Below, piece by piece: positions 9,656 through 20,617 of a stretch of 64,000 nucleotides of DNA; position 1 is the stretch's first letter, and every line of letters begins with the position of its first letter. Below the pieces are notes generated by a model. It saw only the letters and a program-made list of their open reading frames with translations. It did no database searches and was not told the DNA's origin. The DNA is taken from positions 3,065,828-3,129,827 of the forward strand of contig CM044966.1 in assembly GCA_024516035.1 (NCBI GenBank), read 5' to 3'. The stretch comes from Bactericera cockerelli. Its lineage: Eukaryota > Arthropoda > Insecta > Hemiptera > Triozidae. Made by a program: the position numbers and the translations under genes.

Positions 9656-10640
9656 TTTTGATTAAAAATCTCATACTTGTCTTAAAATACTTTTAATGTG
9701 AACTACTTTTCAGAAATGGATTAGTATGGATTGTGTCAAAAGTTGACCTCCCCCCTGGGGCCACCCCTGGTAATGATACAAAATCAAAACCTGGTAAAAA
9801 AGGTTTCCCCCATGATATTATGGTACATGTGTTATAGCATTTTTCAAAATTTTAATCCGTTCTCTAGATATTTCGAGTGGCTCCTTTTTTTTGGCGGACC
9901 CTGTATAGTGATCACAACCCCACCCTTTAGTTAAGACATCTATATAGGTAAATATAGTTGTATTTATTTTATAGAAAAATGTTACAACGGTTGGCTTATA
10001 ATTAACTACATTAGAATTACAAAATACTAAGGTAAAACTAACAAATACATGTACATTTTAAAGACAAATTTCATAAGTTAAGACATCTCTATATATTTTT
10101 TCTATGTCTATTGTTGAATAAAAAAATTATTTACAGTAAATAATTAATCTGGACGTAAGAACTGAAAGGGTTGGTGAAAATATGTGCATGTTACCTATTA
10201 GCAGAGAATGACAGGGTCCTCTCATAGGTTACCATTGTTACCTTGATTTAATTCGAGAATTTAGTCCCATTGAACAACCAGTCAAAGTGGTGAAGATGTA
10301 AAGATCTCAGTCTCTTGACCCTCGGGTGGCTGATTCAAATCTCGCACGGTCGAAACTTTTGACAGACGTTTTTTACTGTTAAATTTGCTTGGGTGTCCTG
10401 GAAAAAAAAAGAAGCTCCCAAAAGTTGCAGAACTAGTGTTTTGCTTGATGTGGGGTTCTTGGTTTATGCCTATATCAAGAAATACGAGTACTTAAATGCT
10501 ATCTCTGAAGACATATTAGTAAACGGGATGCGTAGCTTGAGAGAACGTCTTTTTTTGATTTTGAGTGAACGTCTCTGAATTCATCCATTCTGCAGCCAAG
10601 GCCAACCAACATCTCCGTGTTGTGATCCAGTGGCGTAGGT
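9656..10640. other. Spacer with weak frames, nothing firmly recognised
   Basis: An open frame at 10393-10578 (+) of about 60 codons looks somewhat protein-like but matches no family I know and has no start or splice context I trust. The rest is AT-rich. CAACCCCACCCTTTAGTTAAGACA near 9917 is an Rt1-like trace. Confidence 0.35.
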
Positions 10641-10647
10641 AGACCTA

Positions 10648-10870
10648 CATTTGGGGGGGGGGGGGCAGGGGGGGGTTGAGGGGATTTGAGGAGATTTGGG
10701 GGGAGTTTGAGGGGATTTGGGGGGGGGTTGAGGGGATTTGGGGGGAGTTTGAGGGGATTTGAAGGGGGGGTTGAGGGGGGTTCAGATATCTCGCCTAATG
10801 TATATTCCATCTTTGCTGGGGTTTCTTGATTTCGGTTTTTGGGGGGTGGGGGAGGGGTTTGTCCCTAAGC
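10648..10870 (+). repeat. G-rich minisatellite (GGGGATTTGAGG-type)
   Basis: Repeats of GAGGGGATTTGGGGG and GGAGTTTGAGGGG with many runs of four or more G on the + strand. Flanks read CAGTGGCGTAGGTAGAC and GCTGCGCCACTG, an inverted pair (AGTGGCG / CGCCACT) that may mark transposon ends. Such a strand could form G-quadruplexes. The encoded proline-rich - strand frame is a by-product of the repeat. Confidence 0.7.
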
Positions 10871-10936
10871 CCCCTGCCCTAGCTGCGCCACTGATGTGAT
10901 CTGCAAAACGTGAATTACTCAGGTGAGAGTGGTGTC

Positions 10937-11095
10937 ACCACCATAGGATGGCGTCATCGTGAACGATAGTAGCCAGACAGTGGAGGAATGACTCAGCACC
11001 TCTACCACTGTCTTTACAAGGAGGCTAATAATTGACTAGGGCCCCCGGAACAAAGCCAATGCTGGTCTACTCCCTGTTTATAGTCCCCCAGCCTG
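10937..11095 (+). repeat. Family A repeat
   Basis: GGCGTCATCGTGAACGATAG through TCTTTACAAGGAGGCTAATA to TTTATAGTCCCCCAGCC, a clean single copy without tandem growth. Confidence 0.8.
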
Positions 11096-11264
11096 AAAGT
11101 GGTGTACATGACAATAAAGTTGAAAAACACCTATTTAATACAATAGAAGAGAGATAGGTAGGTAGATTTAGGTGACTGTTACAGTAAAATTTATCAATTT
11201 TGTTGTCTAACATTCCTTCAACAAGAAAACAAAAATTTGAAGCTTTAGTTTTGAAATTAGGTGA

Positions 11265-11352
11265 GGATTAGGTGGTAGAAAATGCTTGAAAATGGTAGAA
11301 AATGAGCATTAACCTCGCCTGGTGGTTACCTTCCACTAAAGAGTATTACTAT
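11265..11352 (+). repeat. SINE-C 3' fragment
   Basis: Contains AGGTGGTAGAAAATGC twice, then GAGCATTAACCTCGCCTGG and GGTTACCTTCCACTAAAGAG. Only the 3' module is present. Confidence 0.65.
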
Positions 11353-11486
11353 TATTAATAGACAAGTAGGGATTTAAAAATTATTCATAAGCAAAGGCGC
11401 TGTTGGTCGTGAATGATATAGGTATAATCTTACTGTCAAATTATGTATTAATCTGTGAATTGGGATTTTATTTTTCAATGGTAGTT

Positions 11487-11655
11487 GTGTCCTGGAACTG
11501 CTTCACGTTACTTCAGGGAACTAACGTTTTGATCCATGCCTTTCCAGAAACTGAAAAACTCGGTTAGAACTTTCCGCTCCCGCTGGGATTCGAACCTGTA
11601 AACTCCGGGTCATCAACCAATGCTCTTAACCACTGAGCCAAGTGAGCCATTGAGG
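11487..11655 (-). repeat. SINE-H
   Basis: On the - strand: GGCTCACTTGGCTCAGTGG, TTAAGAGCATTGGTTGATG, then the B-box-like AGGTTCGAATCCC. The second copy is at 20618-20840. Ser/Leu-like tRNA head with a non-tRNA body. Confidence 0.65.
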
Positions 11656-12648
11656 TCGGCTATTTTTAGCCGAAGGATTAGGGTATCATTTTTTGTTTCG
11701 ATTCTCAATATTCCACAGTCAACAGATAAAGAAAGTGAAATTTGATAGTTGAAACATGAAAATCAAATTGTAATATTCATTTCAATTTTTTTTTTTTAAA
11801 TTCAAATACCTACACTTGAAGTTATAGATTATAACAATCAAGCAATAACTGGTATGATCATTCATTCATTCACACATGTATTCATTTAAATAAATCAGGT
11901 AGGTTTTTATTAGAACAATGATAATATATTAATATTAACTTTATTTATTTATACTAAACATAATAAACATTGTTTAGAACGTCATTATTTAGATTTTAGA
12001 TGACAACACAGAACGCTTGCAGCATTGCCTCGTTGAACTGCAAGGCTTATTTGTTGCAGCAAATAATTTCCCGATCTTGGGTCTCCAGTCTTTTTTACAA
12101 GAAATCTTTTCAATTATTCTAATAATTATTTAGCTTTTTTACACATCGCTAACAACTCCCCAAACCGTTTTTTTTTTTTTTTCTGCATTTTCTCGTTCTC
12201 TATTATTATTTAACAATAACAATAATTTTATTACTGCTAATAAAATTTATAGATATCAAATAGTCATTAATTTTCAACAAAAAAATGGTATGATTTTCAA
12301 TTAATCGAATATCACAATAAAAATATTTCATTTTATTTTTCCTTGCAATAATGAATATTATAATAGTATTACTGTACTATAACTATATTGATATTATTAT
12401 CTACGTATAAACTACTCGCAAATGATTTCCATTGTAGGTATATGATCTTTTTGAAATTCTTCCTTGTGATTTATTGGCATTACAGGTTGAGTTACTGAGG
12501 TGAATTCTCGGTAACAATACCTACAGAAGCTCATACATGCCTAACCTGGTATTTTTATTGTTATTATCATCAGAGTTGTTGTTGTTGTTGTAAGTCAACA
12601 AATCCTGGTACATACTTGGCATGAGTCTAATCATAGTTACTGAGTCTA
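11656..12648. other. AT-rich spacer
   Basis: No gene found. 11990-12080 (GAACGCTTGCAGCATTGCC, AATAATTTCCC) resembles 16615-16700 and is a diverged dispersed repeat. 12165-12182 is a T run and 12565-12590 a GTT microsatellite. Confidence 0.4.
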
Positions 12649-12870
12649 TTGTATAGGTGTGTAATAGTATTGTGTATGTCCATTACTTCTTTATTGTTTT
12701 TCTTTCAATTTTATTCTTCTACTATTCTTCCTTCTCTTTCGGATTCTTCTTCTTATTTATCTGCTTCTTCCTTCTTCTCTTTATCTGTTCCTCTTTCTCT
12801 ATACCTTTCTGTTTCTCTTTCCCTTTCTCTTTCTTTTTCTCTTTCTATTTCTCTTATTATTATTATTATC
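12649..12870 (+). repeat. CT-rich low-complexity tract
   Basis: Pyrimidine tract dominated by TTCTTC and CTCTTTCT. It is interrupted by the SINE-B copy at 12872-13195 and continues after it (13196-13310), so the SINE apparently inserted into the tract. Confidence 0.7.
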
Positions 12871-12871
12871 T

Positions 12872-13195
12872 GACCTGGTTGCAGGGTTTTCAGTGAAACC
12901 CTTACAATTAACACTGCGACCTAATTAGATCTATTGTGACCAGTTGATTCTATTTGGTTTTAACGTCCTGATTTGAGATAGTTAGGACGGGGGTCTTACC
13001 CTTCATTCGCTGGGAATCGTACCAGCTACCCAAATTAACCTCACCCAGCCTGGTTAGGTCCGGAAATGGCAGCCTCACGTGTTTGGAGGGTACAGAATTT
13101 TCTTCGAAAAGTCTGCCCCAACCGGGAGTCGAACTCGGGACCTCTAGAATATGGGCAGTAGTCATAACCGTTACGCCACGGAAGCTGGCTTCAGT
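12872..13195 (-). repeat. SINE-B, full-length with extended tail
   Basis: On the - strand: GCTTCCGTGGCGTAACGG head, GAGTTCGACTCCC B box, GGCTGGGTGAGGTTAA body, then GTCCTAACTATCTCAAATC and a tail that includes ATAGATCTAATTAGGTCGC and GTTTTCACTGAAAACCC. The tail matches 45258-45417, showing that the full family unit is about 320 bp. Confidence 0.8.
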
Positions 13196-13949
13196 GGCTT
13201 CTATTTCTCTTACTTATTCTCTTTCTCTTTTTCTCACTCCTTCCTCTTCTCCCTCTTTTTCTCTTTTTTCTTCTTCTTCTTCTCTCTCTCTTTTTTCTTC
13301 TTATTGGAAGAAGAGTTCATCATAGAGTACATACAGATAAATACCTAGTGTAGTAATATGTACAATTTTACATAGGTACATAGAGATATCCTGTTTTTCT
13401 TCTTTTTTGTTCCTCTGTATATATGTTTTGAATGTATATATGTACAATATGATTCGTACATAGATATGTATATGACATATGTATACATATATTATGATAT
13501 AAATCTGTTTTTCTAATATGAATTTTACATAGATATCTATAATGAATAATGTGTATGTTCTGTTATTTCTATAAACTGAACCTGGCTATCGATATACCCG
13601 TCTATATCTATTATACAAGTACATAGAACCTCCGTCGTCGGTCGGTATCTAACCAACTCTGACATGCGCCGTGCTTACGAGTGTATCTCTAGAACGGTAG
13701 AATGTAGATACATTCGTATGTATCTCTTGAACGGTACCTATTCTCCATCTTCTAGAACTAGTAGAGCACAGATGAGCCAACTGACATGATTGGAACTGAA
13801 ATATCCAAAACTGTACTGACCATAACTATAAAACATTACCTGTGTTTCGTTTCAGAAAACTTCCTCACTCTCATAATCTCCAAATCTACCTTTCAGATGC
13901 ACTCTGATTGGGTCAATTTGAATTATTTGTTATAAGATTTGATCACGAT
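13196..13949. other. CT tract and AT-rich spacer
   Basis: 13196-13310 is a CT-rich continuation. 13390-13560 has alternating TATG/ATAC sequence. 13600-13870 is unique with GAACGG repeated (GTATCTCTAGAACGGTA, TATCTCTTGAACGGTA). No coding signal. Confidence 0.4.
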
Positions 13950-13976
13950 TACTAACTGGTTGGTTTTAATGTTCCT

Positions 13977-14345
13977 GTGATTATACATATAGGTTTCATG
14001 TGTTTTATTAAAGACCAGCTAGGTAATGTGTCAGCGTTTAAATTCATATTTGGATATGTCAAAACTACAACATTTGTTTTTGTTTTCATCAATATTAGTG
14101 GAGATGTCAAAACTACAGCATTTGTTTTCATCATTATTAGTGGAGATGTCAAAAGTACAACATTTCTATTATCAAATAAGTGGAGATGTCAGAACTACCA
14201 CATTTGTTTTATCAAAATTAGTGGAGATGTCAAAACTACAACAGTTGTACTATCAAATTAGAGGAGATGTCAAAACTACTACATTTGTTTTATTAGTAGA
14301 GATTCAAAACCAACAATTTGATTTTATATTATCGAATAAGTTGAC
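13977..14345 (+). repeat. Minisatellite, units around GTGGAGATGTCAAAACTAC
   Basis: Seven or so units built on GTGGAGATGTCAAAACTAC followed by an AACATTTGTTTTATCA-like stretch, of variable length (about 45-55 bp). Open frames through it arise only because the unit lacks stops in some frames. Confidence 0.7.
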
Positions 14346-14449
14346 GTGTTAAATTGCCGTTTTTCACATTCAAATTCTTTTTAAAAAACACCAAATTTTT
14401 ACAATCAAAATTTGTGGAGATTTCAATAATGGTACCTTTTCTAATTTTA

Positions 14450-15428
14450 CCCAATCTCTCTCTCTCTCTCTCTTACCTAATCCCTCTCTCTCTTACCTTC
14501 TCTCTCTCTCTCTTTATTTCTGCTATTAAATCTACCTATTTCTTTATCTCTTTTCTCTCTTCTGTATAGGAATTTTTAATGCTTTGTTCATCATCAAAAT
14601 AGAACACTTTATACTAAGTTTTCGATTCATGTAATACTTTCTTATCTTTCTAATTTTACTCTTTCTTTATCACTTTACTCTTTGCTTATTTAATCTCTTC
14701 ATGTCTTTCTTTCTTTCTCTTTATGGAGTCTTATCTTCTCTCACTATTTGTTTCTTCCTCTTGTGTATTTCCAAGACCTATTCGTATTTCTCTGTATCTT
14801 GCTCTCTCCATTCTCTCTCTTCTTCTCTCAATTCTCTGTAATCAATGTCTTTCTCCTTCTATTCTCTAGTCCCATCTTTCTCTCTTAATCTCCAAGTAGT
14901 CTATATCTTTTTCATTACTTCCTCTGTCTATGCTTGAAGTATCCCATCTCTCTTTCTCTCTCATATCTTTCTTTCAATACCACTAAGACGACCTATTCTC
15001 TCTCTTTTCTTTTTTGTCTTTTTCTTTTGAAGTATCACATTTCTCTGTCTCCATTTCTGCTATCTTTTAATGCCACTAAGGCAATTCCTATTCTTATTTC
15101 TCCCTTTTCTCTTCCTCTGTCCTATCCTTAAAGTATCCCATCTCTCTCTCTTTCCTTCTCTACCATCTTTTACTGCCACTGAGACAATCTATTCTTATTT
15201 TTCCCTTTTCTCTTTCTCTATCCTATCCTTAAAGTATACCATCTCTCTCTCTCTCTCTCCTTTTTTTTTCTCTCTCCCTCTTCATCTGATATTCTCTCGT
15301 TCTGATAATATTCTCTCTCTCTATCTCCTATCTTTTAATACCACTAAGACAGAGACATATTCTCTCTCTTCCTCTCTCCTCTGTCCTATCCTTAACGTAT
15401 CCCATATCTCTCTCTCTCTCTCTCTCTC
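14450..15428 (+). repeat. CT-rich minisatellite array with longer period
   Basis: Pyrimidine-rich DNA with a recurring unit that includes CTTTTAATGCCACTAAGGCA and CTTAAAGTATCCCATCTC (near 14935, 15060, 15130, 15225, 15335 and 15390), so the period is about 95-130 bp. It ends in a (CT)n run and CCCCAG at 15429-15433. Confidence 0.7.
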
Positions 15429-15582
15429 CCCAGGTAAGGTGCTATAGACCACGCCCCTCACAGGTTCGTCTCAGCCAATCAGAGTCCGTTCTCCGGACCG
15501 TTATAGACCCGAAGTAGTGTGGGTCTCACGCGGGTCCCGACTTGGAAACCCAGGCCTGGACTGCTACAGGTCCTTGGTTTGA
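15429..15582 (+). promoter_or_regulatory. GC-rich unique island with CCAAT motif (possible promoter or exon)
   Basis: Directly after the CT array there is about 150 bp of non-repetitive, GC-richer DNA. It holds CACGCCCC (GC-box-like) and AGCCAATCAGAG (CCAAT-box-like) about 30 bp apart. It could be a core promoter or untranslated first exon of the + strand gene, but no start codon frame or transcription evidence is visible. Speculative. Confidence 0.2.
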
Positions 15583-15760
15583 TGACCGACCTCAGTAGCT
15601 TGAACGATAAGGCGGCAGACTTGCAACCTGGAGGTCGGTGGTTCAAGTCCCGGTTTCAGCGTGGATTTATTAAAGCGAGTAAAAGTATTTGTGTAATTTG
15701 TTTTTTTTTTTTGTGTAGACTGTGTAGATTATTTGTAAGTGATTAACAAAAATATGATAA
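15582..15760 (+). repeat. SINE-D
   Basis: tRNA-like head GACCTCAGTAGCTTGAACGA, TAAGGCGGCAGACTTGCAAC, B-box-like GGTTCAAGTCCC, followed by TTTCAGCGTGGATTTATTAA and a degraded tail. Other copies: 23.7, 24.4, 29.0, 58.2 and 62.4 kb. Confidence 0.75.
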
Positions 15761-15805
15761 CTTTTTCTTTCTTTTTTTTCCTTGGTTTGGTGATAAAAAT
15801 ACGGA

Positions 15806-16000
15806 GGAACCGTCATGTCAGCCTCCGTAGCGTGTTCTTACGTGTTCCGTCAGAACACGTGAGGCTGGCATTTCCGGCCCAACCTAGACGGAGTGAGGTT
15901 AATATGGGTAGCTGGTACGATTCCCAGCGAGTGGAGGGTAAAACCCCGGTCCTGACTATCTCAAAACAGGAAGAATCAACCAAATAGAATCAATGGACAT
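15806..16000 (+). repeat. SINE-B, internally deleted
   Basis: GTCAGCCTCCGTAGCGT head, deleted through the tRNA-like part, then AACACGTGAGGCTGGCATTT and GGAGGGTAAAACCCCGG. Confidence 0.65.
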
Positions 16001-16800
16001 GAAAGGAGCCTAGACATTGGATCTGGTCGTCCATGTAATCATCTAAACAACGGAATATAGTAGGTAGCTGTGCCTACCTTACGGACATGGAATTATTATA
16101 ACAAGATTTATAATAAAAAAATGTTACATTTGATCTATTGTATCCAAGTTTTATTTTTAAAAAATATCAAAATCAACTCCATGACTTCCATGAGACACAC
16201 ATTCCAAGACAAAAAAAAAAAAAAAAACAAAAAACAAACAAAATACCTTAGTTTCTTGGTATCTCGAAATATCTGACGGATTAATTTTATCTCGAAATAT
16301 CTGGCGGAATATATGTATGTATTTTTTTTTTTTTTTAATTGATGATACTTGATACATATTAATGGAATTTAAATCCCATATAGTAACTATTTAGTACTTA
16401 CTTACTTTCCGTGTCCATGTGTAATATCATGGTGGTGGAAGGATTGATAAGGGTATTGAACCCTTTGGACGCCCAGAACCAGTGTTGAGGGCTCTTTCCA
16501 TGTCCACTGTTGTGTAATTGTGTAGTGTGTTTAATTATGCACTTCAAATTGATAATAGTAAAAATATTTTCTTAGTTTTTTTTTTTTCTTTTCAAGGGAA
16601 TAACTTTTTTCACAAAGTTATTCCCTTGGACAATCCAGAGAGGACATTTGCAGCATTACCTCTCTGGATTGCAAGAGACAATCTTTGCATGAGATAAACA
16701 CCCGCCCGCTCTTATATCTCTTGTCACTTTAACTAATATGTCACTAATTTTTCGGAAAAACTCTTATATGTCTTCAAAATCCATGGTCCAAAAGTTTCAA
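16001..16800. other. Spacer with A/T runs and a hairpin
   Basis: 16598-16628 contains AAGGGAATAACTTT and its complement AAAGTTATTCCCTT in a short hairpin, followed by the 12.0-kb-like repeat (GACATTTGCAGCATTACC). Two runs of A (16209-16226) and T (16322-16336). No gene. Confidence 0.45.
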
Positions 16801-17530
16801 ATTCTGGTGGAATATGTATCTCGAAATATCGGGTGGAATAATGTATCTCGAAATATCTGGTAGAATATTGTATTTCAAAATATGTGGCGGAATAGTTTAT
16901 CTGGAATTATCTGGCAAAATAATGTATCTCGAAATATCTGAATGAATAGTGTATCTCGAAATATCTGGTAGAATATTGTATCTCAAAATATGTGGCGGAA
17001 TAGTTGGAAATATCTGGCGGAATAATGTATCTCGAAATATCTGGTGGAATAATGTATCTCGAAATATCTGGTGGAATAATGTATCTCGAAATATCTGGCA
17101 AAATAATGTAACTCGAAATATCTGGTGGAATAATGTATCTCGAAATATCTGGCGGAATAATGTATCTCGAAATATCTGGTGGAATAATGTATCTCGAAAT
17201 ATCTGGTGGAATAATGTATCTCGAAATATCTAGCGAAATAATTTAACTCGAAATATCTGGTGGAATAGTGTATCTCGAAATATCTGGCGGAATAGAATAG
17301 AATATACCTTGTGTATACTGCCGAGGTAAATCTGAAAAGTCCCTTTACTCCAGCAGTATCTCGAATAATGTATCTCGAAATATCTGGTGGAATAATTTAA
17401 CTCGAAATATCTGGTGGAATAGTGTATCTCGAAATATCTGGCGGAATAGAATAAAATATACCTTGTTTATACTGCCGAGGTAAGACTGAAAAGTCCCTTT
17501 ACTCCAGCAGTATCTCGAATAATGTATCTC
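16801..17530 (+). repeat. 27-bp minisatellite with embedded Q fragments
   Basis: Roughly 20 units of TGGAATAATGTATCTCGAAA plus TATCTGG, period 27 bp, which is why long open frames of 9-residue repeats appear on both strands. Two copies of family Q (ACCTTGTGTATACTGCCGAG, then AAAAGTCCCTTTACTCC) interrupt it at about 17290-17350 and 17445-17515, both at the same unit position, so the composite was itself duplicated. Confidence 0.85.
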
Positions 17531-17708
17531 GAGTCCGTGCCTGGAGCTCGGCAGGAGATCGGAAGGATACCTCTTCTACTTCGACAGAGGAGTCACTCAA
17601 GATTCTCCGCGTTGGTACTCGGGGATTCTGCTTCGATGCCCTCAGTAGTCGCGTGAATCACCGCATCAAAACACTTCGGGACCCATCGCTCTCCCCTGGA
17701 GCATCCTA
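17531..17708 (+). CDS. Possible short coding remnant or terminal exon, unknown
   Basis: A GC-richer unique stretch between the minisatellite and AT-rich DNA. One + strand frame stays open from the array to a stop at about 17706-17708 and has ordinary protein-like composition (segments such as EESLKILRVGTRGF and SSRVNHRIKTLRD). I do not recognise the family. There is no clear start codon and no convincing acceptor, because the upstream side is the repeat. The opposite strand is also open for 62 codons, so coding status is uncertain; it may be a captured exon or pseudogene piece. Confidence 0.2.
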
Positions 17709-18870
17709 AATTATTTCGAAATTCGAATAGGTGCTTGCGCGATCTTTTGTCGATCTCTATGATCAGAACTTTGGGTGTCAAAAAGTTTAGTTTTTGCTTT
17801 TTTTTCGCGGTTTGTAAACTTAATCTAAAGTAAGATTTTAATCCATAGTAAGATTTTTAAAAGCTTTTCAAACATCTAATGCACATTTTCTAAAACTTCT
17901 GTGAATTTTAGGATGTTGTTTGTGCATTGGATTTGATTATGTGTGGTTATTCTTTTGTGTGTTTGTGATTTTATTCTGCAATATAGATTTTTACAAGTAT
18001 TATGAAGCGTATAAATTTGAATTTTATACAAAAGTTTATTTTATTAAAAGTTTGGATTCCATTTTCTGTCGTATTTTGGGTGTTAAAATTTCTTCGGCTC
18101 TGAGTTTGTGAGGTTTCTTCAAATGTGAATTTACTTTTTCATTCGTAATCAAATCAGAAGATGGTTTTTCTTCATATTTAAAGTTTCCGCGATATTCTTT
18201 TGAAATTAGGGTGAAATTTTTCTACGTTTCTTGGATCATATTAGATTTCGATTAAAATTTCCATTGTATTGTTGTTCTTATTTTTATCATTGTATCAAAT
18301 TTTCAATCAGTAAGTTTTATTATCTATCAATCTATTTTTTTGACAAAAATACTTGAGTGAGTTTTATTATATTTGATTCTGAAGTGTTTTCTGATTGATT
18401 TTGAGTTCTTAATGATTTTTGGTACGAATCTTTTGAGTTGATCAATTTATTCTTTCATTTTGAATCCAAGGTTTTCATGTTGCTATTAAAATGGAAAATG
18501 TTTATAAAAAATTGTCCAACTAAAATACGCAACATTATTTCAAATATTTTCTTCAATGGGGTTAGCTTTTTTAGATATGAAATCCAGAAAAAAGGCTATT
18601 TTGAGTTTTAAAAAATAATATCAAATCGCAACATCTCTTAATTGTTGTTAAGACATCAAAAATTAAGTTCACTCAATTTTTTTTTCCAATTACTGTTCCC
18701 AGAACACTAAATCACACAAGACTTTCATAAAATAATAGACAAATGCGAAAAAGAATTAAAACAAAAACAAAGTAAACCTAGTCCTAAAACAGTTTTTAAA
18801 TGCTATTCATAGAGCAATTCAATGAAACCCTAAAAAGAAGACTTATATTTGAGAAAAACTAATAAAAAAA
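17709..18870. other. AT-rich unique spacer
   Basis: Low-complexity AT-rich DNA without clear repeats or gene. The frame at 17920-18111 is rich in Phe/Tyr/Ile, as expected by chance from AT-rich sequence. Confidence 0.45.
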
Positions 18871-18920
18871 ACTGTGAAAATAGTGTCAAAATCGTTCTCA
18901 ATGCTCTTCAAAGGCAACAG

Positions 18921-18997
18921 TACCAAGTTGGCGCTTCTCATAGAACGAATCCACAAGAAGGACACACTGGACTCCGATGTGCATCCATTCAGACGAG
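18921..18997 (+). CDS. Candidate exon, possibly 5' exon of the Oaz-type gene
   Basis: Bounded by AGGCAACAG and the donor GTAAGC at 18998. In the frame with residues STKLALLIERIHKKD and SDVHPFRR it is open and ends one base into a codon; the first sure zinc-finger exon at 31416 begins with the remaining two bases, so the two can be joined in frame (a 1 in 3 chance). I do not recognise the peptide. The exon end and donor are repeated six more times downstream with damage, so this first, most intact copy is the likely original. Confidence 0.4.
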
Positions 18998-19900
18998 GTA
19001 AGCAACCAATCAACAGTCCAATCAATGATCAAAAAAATGAAAAGACAAATGATCAATCTCTGAACCAATTACATAATTAAAAGATCAACCTCACTAAAAT
19101 TATGTTTCTCCAAAAAAATGAAGCGAATCCAAAAAAATATACTAATGTGCATCCATTCAGACGAGGTAAGCCAACAACCAACAGTCCAATCATCCAATGC
19201 CAATCAATGATCAATCTTTGAACCAATTACGTAATAAACCGATCAACCTCACTAAGTTGGTGTTCCTCATGTAGCGAATCCAAAAAAATATACTAATGTG
19301 CATCCATTCAGACGAGGTAAGCAACCAATCAACAATCCAATCAATGATCAATCTCTGAACCAATTACATCATAAACCGATCAACCTTACTAAGTTTGGTG
19401 TTCCTCATGTAGCGAATCCAAAAAAAATATACTAATGTGCATCCATTCAGACGAGGTAGGCCAACAACCAACAGTCCAATCATCCAATCAATGATCAATC
19501 TCTGAACCAATTACATAATAAACGGATCAATCTCACTAAGTTTGGTGTTCCTCATGTAACGAATCCAAAAAAATATACTAATGTGCATCTATTCAGACGA
19601 GGTAAGCAACCAATCAACAGTCCAATCAATGATCAATCTCTGAAACAATAACTAATAAACGGATCAATCTCACTAAGTTTGGTGTTCCTCATGTAGCGAA
19701 TCCAAAAAAATATACTAATGTGCATCCATTCAGATGAGGTAAGCAACCAGTCTACAGTCCAATCAATTAGTAATCCAATCAAAAAATAAATCAATCAGAA
19801 GAACTGAATTGGCGTTCCCCATTGAACGAATCCACAAAGCCCACTGGACTCCGAAATGCGTCCATTCGGACGAAGTAAGCAACCAAACAACGCTGCAATC
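18921..19900 (+). repeat. Tandem array of an exon 3' end with its splice donor, 7 copies
   Basis: Units of about 140-168 bp each carry GTGCATCCATTCAGACGAG followed by a GT donor, at 18998, 19166, 19317, 19456, 19602, 19739 and 19875. The inter-donor sequence (CAATCAATGATCAATCTCTG) is shared. Later copies have stop codons or damaged exon sequence; the last has AAGTAAGC. The decoys keep a good donor consensus. Confidence 0.8.
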
Positions 19901-19962
19901 TATAAACCAATCAATCTAAAAGCTAAAAGCCAATCAAAAAATTACAAAAACGAACACAATAC

Positions 19963-20345
19963 TTCCGATTTCCAATATTAGAAATTTCTTGGAAGTAATA
20001 ATAAACCAATCAAAAACACCAATTGGCGCTGTCTAATGGCGTGAATCTACGATACCCTGAACGCAATATTGGGCTGTTGTTCCGTTTTCATGAAAAGAAG
20101 CAAAATATTTTCCTTGCGAAATACGACGTAATCACTTAAGTTGATATTCATAAAGTTTTGAGAGCAATAAATTGCTTTTCCTTGTAAACAGAAGCAAATT
20201 TATTCCTTATTTGGAAGTAAATGGTCTTCTTGAACCTGACCGTCTCTTATTATTAATCAAATCGGAACAAAAAAATATTTTTTTTTTTTTTAATGTAGAA
20301 ATTTTTAAATTTCTAATATTAGAAATTTCTTTATTATATTAGAAA
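19963..20345 (+). repeat. Family P copies and spacer
   Basis: 19963-19999 has CTTCCGATTTCCAATATTAG followed by AAATTTCTTGGAAG; 20310-20345 has TAGAAATTTCTTTATTATAT flanked by TTTCTAATATTAGAAA. The remainder is unremarkable. Confidence 0.55.
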
Positions 20346-20359
20346 TTTAGACTCATCAT

Positions 20360-20527
20360 TATCACAGGGTGGTGTCATCGTGAACGATGGTAGCCAGACA
20401 GTGGAGGAATGACTCGGCACTTCTACCACTGTCTTTACAAGGAGGCTAATAATTGACAAGGGCCCCCAGAACCAAGCCAATGCTGGTCTACTCCCTGTTT
20501 ATAGTCCCCCAGCCAGACTGCTGGTCT
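20360..20527 (+). repeat. Family A repeat
   Basis: Clean copy: GTCATCGTGAACGATGGTAG, CCACTGTCTTTACAAGGAGG, TTTATAGTCCCCCAGCCAGA. Confidence 0.8.
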
Positions 20528-20617
20528 TATTATGTGAGACTATAATATAATTTAAAAACAGTTAGTATTATTAATAGTTCCACTATTTTTTTATTATTTA
20601 TTTTCTCTTGAGTATTA

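Noticed and set aside
10648..10810. Proline-rich protein on the - strand
   Set aside because: Direct product of the G-rich minisatellite; no homology or start.
16907..17233. Repeat frames NVSRNIWWN and the opposite strand
   Set aside because: Nine-residue periodicity comes from the 27-bp minisatellite.
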